From: Phlebopus portentosus
Lineage: Eukaryota > Basidiomycota > Agaricomycetes > Boletales > Boletinellaceae
DNA: 64,000 nt
Direction of reading: 5' to 3'
Assembly (NCBI GenBank): GCA_037892935.1
Contig: JAYXKI010000001.1
Coordinates: 1,426,001-1,490,000, forward strand
The notes under the pieces are model-generated. The model saw only the letters and a program-made list of their open reading frames with translations, did no database searches and had not been told where the DNA came from. The stretch's first letter is position 1. Every line of letters starts with the position of its first letter. Positions 25,101 to 33,047 of this stretch are shown piece by piece. A program made the position numbers and the translations under genes.

Positions 25101-28100
25101 TGTCCGGATCGTTGACCAGATACGGCTCCCCGATTCCACCCACTATGGACCATTCACCTGACTCGCGATCCAAGAAAGGTCGAAATGTCGCGAGCAGCTT
25201 TGTATCATCTGCACTAACGGCGACTTGATTTCCTGGTACTTTCAGCCCCTTCACAAACTCAGCGGCCCTATCGAACGAACGCTCAGAGATACCCGGAGTG
25301 AATTGGTCTTCCTTTGCTCGTATCTTCCTGAATAAATGACAGTCAGTCGAAGAGGGCAAGATTCAAATGGACAAGGTTACATGTAACTCACCGAATACTC
25401 CTGTCTGACCTGACCGGAAAATGGACCTTGAGGATTCTGTAAGCACGAGGAGCAAGCAAATGGACGGTCTTGATGAACTCGTCAAAGGCTGGAGGGTACT
25501 TGAAGTTAGTCAGCTTCTTGCCTCGAGCCTCGCGATCCATTTTCTGAAGCATGACATCCACAAGACCGGTGAAAACAGCATGGTCTTTGAAATCACCTCT
25601 GGCTACTCCCTGTGCATAGCGAACTGCGATTCTACTTTCTTCTGACTGTATTAAGAGCCGCATATGTGATAAGGAAAAAGAATGCTTCAGTAAGTATACC
25701 AGGTTTGATGACTGAAACTCACATTTGGATTGAGAAGCTCCTCGACTCCTTTGCACTTCATGAACTTTGTCCCGATGTCCTCCTGCTGGAACTCCCGGTT
25801 TGTATACTTCATGTTCCCTGCAGTAGGTTCCGGAATGCTGATTGCATTCCGGAATGTCTTCAGCCGAAGTAAATCCTTACAAGAGGAACAGGCGGCCGTT
25901 GAGATATATTCATCAGTGATCAAGTCAGAAATCTTGACGAATGTTTTGCACGATGTCGAGAAAACCGCCCTATGCGAATGCTTGATTACCCACTTCCAAC
26001 TTGCTTCGTGCTGTCTCCTGACCTCTGCTTTCTGTGCCTTTGTAAGAAGTCTGTATGGCCGCCGAAATCTCTCCTTGGCAATTACAAGTTTCGAAGTACC
26101 ACCCCCCCCAAGAGCTGTCAGCCGTTGCAGGTAAGTCAAAATGCGAGCATCATAAGCAGCTGTCAGGCCCGAGCAAGTACGAGTTTCATTGGAAAAGTGT
26201 TGCCTGCTGGGCAATTTCATATCTTGGTCGGCGCTAGCCTCGTCGAAGAAGTCATGAAGTGTCAAGTCAGTCTTGCAGCGATGGACGTGCTTGACGAAGT
26301 ATCCCGGCGCATACAAAGACTGCATTTTGTACCAGGTCTTGCATCTTGAGTGCTGGACTCGCCACGAGGAGGGATCGAACTGAGCATCGGAGTCCCATTG
26401 ACGGATTTTCGTTTTGAAAGTTTCGTACAAATTTTCGTTGATAGTTTGTGTACCGGAAAGACGTGACTCGCGCATCTTTCGAGCGTGTCGCGCAGCACGG
26501 GACTGCGGTCCTGTGACTCCATCAGACGCGTCTGGATCACTATCGCCGGTCTCGGTGTTCCCACTTTCCTCTTCCTCTTCAGTACCCTCACTCCCACTGG
26601 TGAGAGTATCTGCTCCTTTCTGGCTATTTGCTTCGTCTCGTTTCGTCTGTTGCGCGATTCCACCTCTTGGCCTGAGGAATACGTCTAACGGTCCAAATTT
26701 GGCTTTCTTCACCTTCTTCCTAGGTCCCCTATCCTGTCTCTTCATCTCCGTTACTCTCTTCAAAGATCCGAGCCCATCAAGTTCGCTGCCCAGTTCTCTA
26801 TTAGACGTTTGGCCACCTTGTTGCTCTGCTCTGTACGGTTCTTCCTCGAATCTTTGATGCGTCCTGAAACGCGCTGCTCTGCCCGACCGCTGTCGTCTGA
26901 TTGATATACATTCCTCGTCACTCTTCTCGTTCGATTCGCAATCTGAAGTATTCGTATATGATGTGTTATCGTCTTCTTCGATGATGCTCATGCGCGAAGA
27001 CGGCCGACTTGCTGAAATGGACGTAGGAGGGCCCGTGCCAGTGAATGTGGAGCTCTGTATCTCTGCCTCCTCATCACAGAACTCCGGCCCGATGCAATAC
27101 GTTTCGGGCCATTCCTGAGTTCTCATAGTGTCGTTTTTGGGCACTTTGGCTTGTTCAGCTGCTGCTGATGCGTAGCTAACAGCATAAATATCTGGCAAGT
27201 CATCATCGGAAATGACATAGCCCTGCTTGGCTTCTGTCTTTGCCCTCTGGGAATCGTAAGCGCGTTTTCTGTGCTCCTAAATGAACAAAAGTCTTACCCT
27301 TTGATTGTGGTGCATAATGATAGCATTTACAGCCTCTACTCTCAGCACTCTGCGACTCTCCATGGTCCACAGCGGGTCAGTAAACTGATCATGTGCGATC
27401 GCGTTACACGCGATAATTCCACATGAGAAGGAGTCTCCAAGGTTTTGATTGCCATGGGGTATGCTATTCCCAAGGTATGTGTACTCTCGTTTCTCGCCGT
27501 ATGTCGACTCTAACCACCATAATAGACTCTCTTTGATAGGCTTCAAACATTCTTCACTAACACCGAGCGAATCACCTGTCCGGGAGCATCAGCATTGAAA
27601 AGACGCTCTACAAGAACTACTTACCATGGCTCAAGGTCCCAGCTGAGTGGTCAATTTTCCATGCAACCCAATGATTATTGTTCACATGGGCAACAAAATA
27701 CAACACCCGCGTCCTTCCACACCGCAAATCATTGTGGTACCAGTCCATAACTCGTACGGTAAGCACATTTTTGCTATTCCGTGCGTTGTACATTTGCAGG
27801 GCATGCCTTACGAACATGCACGGCGCAATCTTTGTGCCGTGTTCGTTTCCTTTGTCCCTCAGCCGATCGGTGAGTGTCTCCAGAATCATATCAATATGAT
27901 TGTCTGACAACCATCCGTCCTCTAGCATCGCAACTACTTCCCTCGTCGGTACGCTCGTTCCAACTGCACGGATATATGCGTCCCACTCCAACGTGCACAT
28001 CAACTTGTGCGTGAGATTCACCGCCTCGACCATACCGGGCACTCGATAAGCCCATCTATCCATCCACGCCTCTGCGGTCCTCCAAACGGTTCGCATTCTG

Positions 28101-28510
28101 TTGGCTCTGGCAAAAGATCGATATATTTCGATTGCTGACAGAGGATATCGTGTTTCCAGTGAGAAAAAATCTTTTATAGACTTGTTTTCGACTGACGGCA
28201 CTTTGTTTAGGAATGGTTCGAGCAGCTTGTCTGGGGGGAGCACGCAGGCCTTGAAGAGGCTTTCGATGCCTGCATTCGGCCATTCGGAGCTGAACAGGCC
28301 CTCCCAATCGATCGTAGAGCGGCCACCCCCTTGTGTAACGAATGAAATACGGTCCATAAGGGACTTCACAGAAAGGTTTGGATCGATTATGTCTTTTTGA
28401 GGCTCTTTGGGTATCTGACACTGCTGTTCTTGACCAACAGATGTCAAGCCGTATGTTGACAATGCTCGTTCTGTCCCCTTCGTGCCATCTCCAGTGATAT
28501 ATTGATGCAT
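22157..28510 (-). CDS. Ulp1-like cysteine protease fused to transposase-like protein
   Basis: Exons are 28510..27625, 27575..27331, 27276..25723, 25645..25392, 25327..25054, 24995..23542, 23486..23069, 23008..22855 and 22800 onward; every junction keeps phase. The N-terminal ~380 aa carry a C48/Ulp1 protease: NNNHWVAWKID (His), GDSLG (Asp), and a Gln before DSFSCG (Cys). A Glu/Asp/Ser-rich linker and a conserved domain with a CSSC pair follow. The core has SADDTKLL (about 25196-25219), SCDGTE (about 24820) and a STETCEHIFAECRK block (about 24117-24160), which could supply an acidic catalytic triad; that is inference. About 1,860 aa lie inside the element. The frame has no stop before the left end and runs about 100 codons into antisense BSP sequence, stopping at 22157. 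Intron 27330..27277 is chosen to avoid an in-frame TAG. Confidence 0.8.
22466..22487. repeat. Left-end hairpin of the element
   Basis: A perfect 9-bp inverted repeat, GGCCTCAGG and CCTGAGGCC, surrounds a 4-nt loop 5 bp inside the left boundary. The arm sequence recurs in the right-end repeats, so it may be a transposase-binding site. Confidence 0.8.
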
Positions 28511-28787
28511 TTCGAAGCTGTATGCGTGCGTGTCTCGGGTATGGTTGTCTTAAAGTGGTGGTTCGATGGTTCGCTTTCCTGAAATGGTACGTGTACCTTT
28601 TTGTAATACAATGTCTGACTATCAATTCTCTTGTCTCGTTTTGTATTGATCATCGTAGATTCAATATTTACTGTGCATGTGGACAACAAGCATTATAATT
28701 CAAATGTATCTTTATTGTAATATCCTTTGTACATTACAAGATTGATTATCTACACCACTAGACCACCTGACTTACCCTGATTACCTC

Positions 28788-28940
28788 GTATCTGGATGAC
28801 CTCAGGCCTTATCTTCGAACTACCAGCCGTATCCGGACAGCCTCCTCAGGCTGTTTCCGACTTTTTGCCCCTTTTGTATCCGGATGGCCCTAGGCCTCAG
28901 GCCTTTTTTCGGGCGACTTGTATCCGGATAGGCCTCAGGC
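28788..28940. repeat. Four subterminal repeats at the right end of the element
   Basis: Four copies of a unit starting GTATCTGGA or GTATCCGGA, followed by a CCTCAGG core, begin near 28788, 28829, 28876 and 28920. Spacing is about 40, 47 and 44 bp. Such clusters near transposon ends usually bind transposase; that role is inference here. Confidence 0.75.
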
Positions 28941-29167
28941 ATTCCTAGGGATTGCCGGGGGTCCTGTGAGAACTCGTTCTGTTCCTTGCAGAGATATATT
29001 CTGATAATTAATCCCTTTCATAGATCGAGGAAGTGAAGGGAAATGACTTTGTACGGAGACTGAACGGCTCTATGCGCGATCAGAAATACAAGGAGAGCGT
29101 GTTTGAGGATTTAACTGGCGAGGACGTAAATACTCTATGGAAGGCATACAAAGCGTCTTTGAATTGA

Positions 29168-29666
29168 AGCAGAAGATATATACGTTCCTTATGTAGATAA
29201 TTATATTAATTAATATTGGTATCACCGGTAACCGGTGACCAGGGATCGCCGACGAAACGAGCCGAATTCAGCCGCGTCGGCCGAACACGGGCTCATTCCG
29301 TTCGTTCGTGAGCCGCTTGAGCGGGAAGAACCTAACGCAATTGGAACTGTTCTTGCCTGTTGTGATGTGCCACCGTCACCGGCGGAAAAGGCATAGCCAA
29401 CCCGCTCTACGAACGCACCGTTCCGTCGCATCTCGGCTGTGACGAGAAGGGAGTCGTATAAGGCAACTCCCTCGTTGGGCTGGCAGCACGGCACGCGGCT
29501 ACACTAACCTGCGCCGTCATAATCACACGCAATCGGCCCGATTGTGCCGGGTGACCCTTTATAGTCTGCCTGTCCAGCCGTACGTCTCCGCGCGACCGTC
29601 CCCGCCAACCGTGCTATCCGTCACCCGCCCGTCCGAGCCGCGACAGCACTCACCACTATAAACAAA
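29168..29666. other. GC-rich intergenic stretch with a 17-bp palindrome
   Basis: This is the region between the BSP 3' end and the Zn2Cys6 gene. It opens with a near-perfect palindrome at 29222-29238 (TCACCGGT, A, ACCGGTGA). It then becomes more GC-rich than the flanks, up to the start codon at 29667. No conserved coding sequence is seen. It is probably the promoter and 5' UTR of the downstream gene. Confidence 0.5.
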
Positions 29667-30584
29667 ATGTCTGCCTTCAATGAACCCACGGCACCTGGTC
29701 AGGGCCATGACGGTACCCAGCAGCCGCCAACCTTTGAGCCTACTCAGTATCAGCCACAGCTTGATCAACAAGCTCAGCAACAACAGCTTCCCGCAACTCC
29801 CGGAGGAGATGGGAGTTCCACTGGCAAGACCAAGCAACGTCGATCTTCTCCAATTCCTCGTAGTAAGTTTGACGCACATCAGTATATTCTTCTGTAGTGG
29901 TGGTGGCGGCTGATATCTATTCAGTTCGGAGAGCATGCACGGCGTGTCATGCTGGTAAAACTCGGTGTAGTGAGGTAAAGATTATGTTTACCCTTCCGAC
30001 TTGTTCAAGACTAATCAAATGTCCTACAGGTCCTACCGTGCCAGGTAATTATTGCTCAATAAAAAGTTAACGCAGGTCAGCTGAATGATACACTCCTTGA
30101 TAGTCCTGCTTGAAACGCGGCTTGGGCGCATCCTGTCAGTATCCTGATCCAGAAAACGAAACTCCCGGAGCACAGGGTGAGCATCACGTTGTTGGAGTCT
30201 TCTAGTCTCGTATGTATCTTACATCTCGTCTTTAGCAACCGCGAGCACTGTTCCAGTTGCACCTCCTACAACATTCATGGGACAAATCCCTCCTCAACCC
30301 GGACCATACTATTACGACTACTCAGCTAGTACCTCAACGTTCCGCCCTGCGAAGCGCCCGCGACCTCTGACGGAGGAAGAAGCGGCAGCAATCACACGTA
30401 ACTTCCAGCGTGGCGACTTCTATGTCGGGAATAGCGGGGTGAGTCGATACAACTTATTTGAAACCAGCTTGCTAATGTACCTTCCGTGTTCTAGCCAGTG
30501 CGAATTGACCCGCGTTTGCCAGTTCGGCTCACTTTGGGAGAGGGTGACCAAGTTCATTTCACCATTTCGGAGGCAGTCCTGTGA
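29667..30584 (+). CDS. Small Zn(II)2Cys6 DNA-binding protein
   Basis: This is a fungal binuclear zinc-cluster protein. The cluster is CTACHAGKTRC plus LPCQSCLKRGLGASC, giving C-x2-C-x6-C-x5-C-x2-C-x8-C. Exons are 29667..29862, 29925..29974, 30030..30044, 30104..30176, 30236..30438 and 30495..30584; phases agree and the product is 208 aa. The third exon is 15 nt (VLPCQ) and carries the fourth cysteine. A Gln/Pro-rich N-terminus precedes the cluster. After it come a Tyr-rich stretch and a short tail (VRLTLGEGDQVHFTISE). There is no fungal-specific transcription factor middle domain, so it is small for the family. It may be a compact regulator; targets are unknown. Confidence 0.85.
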
Positions 30585-30746
30585 AAAGCGTACACCATGT
30601 CCTGTCTTTAAATTCTGTCCCGTCCAGACTTTTACGCGTTCTATGTATAGTACTATTTTCTGGTCAAACATCAAGTTTTGAATGACAAGTATATTTCGTA
30701 AACTATCTTTTGCATTACATTGTTATAAAAGACAAACCATATTCCA

Positions 30747-30828
30747 GGTGAGATGGCCGAGCGGTCCAAGGCGTTAGACTAAGGATCTAATCTCTTCGGG
30801 GGCGTGGGTTCGAATCCCACTCTCATCA
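30747..30828 (+). tRNA. tRNA-Leu (anticodon AAG)
   Basis: This is an 82-nt class II tRNA without an intron. The acceptor stem pairs GGTGAGA with TCTCATC (one G-T pair), and the D-arm is GCCGAGCGGTCCAAGGC. The anticodon stem TTAGA/TCTAA holds the loop CTAAGGA, whose middle bases are AAG. A long variable arm (TCTCTTCGGGGGC) and a T-arm GTGGG-TTCGAAT-CCCAC follow. The B box GGTTCGAATCC is intact, and a TTTT terminator starts 4 nt after the end. It begins 163 bp after the Zn2Cys6 stop. Confidence 0.95.
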
Positions 30829-30959
30829 GTCCTTTTGTAGCTCAAACAGGGTATGCTGGGCAGCAATGTGTTCAAAGATTTTTGATTCCAACAATGAAGC
30901 TTCCGAGTAGATATCCAGCCTAAATTTACAAGACTCATTGGGTTTTTCATTGTCTAGTA

Positions 30960-32607
30960 TTACATGTAGGAAGATATGTGATAGAGAAGGACGAGTTCAT
31001 GGAACCTATGCTTAACCAGTACGCTACGGATATGGAGGACTTGGGTGCATAGTAGAATGTGAAAACGTACGTAACAAGCATGGCATGGATTTCGACCTGA
31101 ATGGATAGTTAGCAGAAGTCATTGGATGGTGGACATGCATCTCGTACTGGGGCAACGAGGATTGCAACAACGTTTGCAATCGATGCGACTAAAATAGGCA
31201 TTAGCGAGTTTTCCATGACGGGATACTCCCAAAAAACAACCTGGTATGAACAGGAAGTATAATAATCCTGTACAAAAGGATAAGCACTTATCAAAGAGGG
31301 AGTGAAAACGCGCCTACCATCCTTCAGTACGTATGTCATGAGCGGAGTGTCGCCGTGTCAGACTTGAACGATGTACGTTTGAAGGTAAGTCGCTGAGAGC
31401 TCCAAGGGATAAAGGCACACACAATATTGGATCGCCTTGATGAGATGTAGCATTACCCCGCTTGAGAAAATCTTTAGGGATTCTGCGTATCGGCTTTGAT
31501 GTCGTAAAAACTCACATGTCTCGCTGACAAGAATGAAGATGAAATTTACGAATATCTGCCGGTTTGCGAACGTGAAAATGCAACCTCCTCCAGAAATGCA
31601 ACCTCCTCCAGGAATGCTGCCTGGAAAGGCTGAAAATATGTCAGATCCTTGGAATACGGGCGCAATTGGCTTAAATCGGATACTTACAATCAACCCCTTC
31701 CAGATACTTCGTAATAAAGATAATAGCGATGGCAAGAGCTATCCGGACAATCACGTCAGAATACGCTCTCCTCATGAATCTTTAGTAGTTGCATACCATA
31801 CATTCTGCGACGAGCAGAACTGTTATTAATCTATGCTTTCCCCAAATAGCCCATGTGAGGAGCTTTAAAATGACTTTTCAAAGAATAAGCAATTGCAGAA
31901 GACTGACAGCTATTTCGCTGTTCAACGTACCTTGAGCAAAGAATATGCCCGCTGTCGACGTCCCTATCAGCAGTTTAAGTATTACTCGAGAAGGATAATA
32001 AAGAACGAGAACACCTCACAGGCGAACACGTTGACAGCCGATAAACGGAATGATCTCTGGAGTAAAGACTAACTTAGTAGTCATAGTGATCGCTTCCGTA
32101 CCGACTTGCCTCTGATTCGACAGGAAACACGGTGACTGACAGAGATTCGTCAGAAATCTCCAAAGAAAGTGTGGATTAAGGGTATACTAACGAGATATAT
32201 ATACAATGGATCCACGATTAACGTGTATCTGTTCAACAGAAACAAACATTTCGTAATACTCCACGTAGAATCCAGAACAGATCAATCTGGCGCTATATTG
32301 CTTAATTAGCAACTGAATTATGAAGGCGAAATCTCGTACTACCTCTTCTGATAGTGTGACCAAATAATCGTGGACCTATAAGTGGTATAGTTCAATTTCA
32401 GTTTTTATAGAGCTAAAGGTGTTATGTACCGAAAGGGCGAGACATGCAGATGCATAGAGTAATCAGATTCTGAAAATTTCTGGAATAATGGTATCTGCGT
32501 ACTGGTGACGAACAAGTGAATTAGAGGATTTTCAATGATAATCACGGTATTCATTGAGTGGCTTGCTTACTCTTCCAGCTTCGAGGTTCGAAAGGGCATT
32601 CAGAAGA
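30960..32607 (-). pseudogene. Decayed DUF6533-type seven-helix membrane protein gene
   Basis: Pieces of an intron-rich basidiomycete membrane protein can be followed on the minus strand. They are LLNALSNLEAGR, LYASACLALS joined to VHDYLVTLSEE, LLTWAIWGKHRLITVLLVAE, ALAIAIIFITKYLEGVD, DTPLMTYVLKDG, and LLYFLFIPVASIANVVAILV. The VHDYLVTLSEE block matches the entry of the DUF6533 domain. The conserved frame is cut by TGA at 32463-32465, just before LLYASACLALS, and again at 31358-31360, before the DTPLM block. The junction after ILVSET has no phase-consistent acceptor that I could find. I call it a pseudogene, though a wrong splice model remains possible. Ends are approximate. Confidence 0.55.
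31577..31611. repeat. 18-bp tandem duplication
   Basis: AATGCAACCTCCTCCAG occurs twice, 18 bp apart, inside an exon of the DUF6533-like gene. It adds six residues in frame (a repeated Gly-Gly-Gly-Cys-Ile motif). Confidence 0.8.
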
Positions 32608-33047
32608 CTATACGAAGGTTAGTGTTGGGCTCAGCAGTAAATGCCGTGAGCAAGAGGGTATAAAGAGACAGGAATTCAGTTGTGGGGACTGAAAGCTCTC
32701 CTTTGCATAGCTCACAAACTCCGTTGACTTCGAGCGTTGACATGGTAGTATTCATACCGAGTGACCGAGTGGTCCTTCGCCTCATGCTTATCCGGGGCGG
32801 AAGACTCGCTGCTATGACACACGTTCCACCAGGAAAGAACTTCCGCCATCTATTACTTCCGTGCCCAGATCAAGCGAGAAAATGAGAAAAAAAAACCGAT
32901 GATACCAGATTCCGATCCCGAACAAATTCAATGAACACCGAGCTGAATTTTGCGTGGTTACGAATCGCGGAATAAATGAATTATATTGGATAGTCTGAAA
33001 TCCACGAAGATATTTTTTTTTACCTCGTAACGGTCCAAAAGACATCA
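32608..33047. other. Intergenic region, 440 bp
   Basis: This lies downstream of RAD5 and upstream of the DUF6533-like pseudogene. A possible first exon of the latter (ATG near 32741, MSTLEVNG) is in it but cannot be joined in phase. Nothing else is seen. Confidence 0.45.

Larger units (their letters stand above)
22461..28965. mobile_element. 6.5-kb DNA transposon encoding a Ulp1 protease-transposase fusion
   Basis: The boundaries are defined by the broken BSP gene: host exon sequence stops at 22459/22460 and the host intron begins at 28966. The insert carries one long minus-strand gene in nine exons. The ends carry related repeats built on GGCCTCAGG: a 22-bp hairpin at the left, and four units of GTATCYGGA plus CCTCAGG at the right. 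I find no long perfect terminal inverted repeat and no clear target-site duplication beyond a possible single G. The Ulp1 protease fits large cut-and-paste families such as Zisupton/KDZ or some Mutator-like elements, but I could not assign a superfamily. Intact frames imply a young, possibly active copy. Confidence 0.82.
21729..29167 (+). pseudogene. BSP-family zinc metalloprotease gene, split by a 6.5-kb insertion
   Basis: This is a basic secretory protein (BSP) family peptidase gene. Exon 1 (21729..22299) holds the zinc motif HEMVH in GVLVHEMVHCFQ, then GSCPGGLIEGIA. Exon 2 (22359..22459) encodes DYVRLKTGLSPPHW to GYFLEW. The sequence then changes abruptly into the inserted element. It resumes at 28966 with a perfect donor (GTGAGA), a 58-nt intron ending in AG at 29023, and exon 3 (29024..29167, IEEVKGNDFVRRLN to stop). 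Joining the three pieces keeps phase and would give 271 aa with no internal stop, so the coding parts are undamaged. The insertion sits at the exon 2/intron 2 junction and removes exon 2 from its donor. As it stands, the gene cannot make the normal C-terminus. Confidence 0.88.

Noticed and set aside
27277..27330. An in-frame TAG in the element's protein, suggesting a dead copy.
   Set aside because: It falls inside a 54-nt GT-AG interval that can be spliced phase 0 to phase 0, so the frame need not be broken.
28444..28689. A short open frame upstream of the Ulp1 region.
   Set aside because: No recognisable sequence. It overlaps the start of the protease gene in another frame.
22461..28965. 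Reading the insert as a Helitron, because no target-site duplication is visible.
   Set aside because: There is no Rep/helicase protein, no TC start and no CTRR end. The coding content is a protease-transposase fusion.
22449..28966. TCCTG occurs just left of the element (22449-22453) and at its right edge (28962-28966), like a 5-bp target-site duplication.
   Set aside because: Accepting it would put GAATGG inside the element. GAATGG completes the conserved FLEW of the protease and joins in phase to exon 3. The repeat is probably chance.
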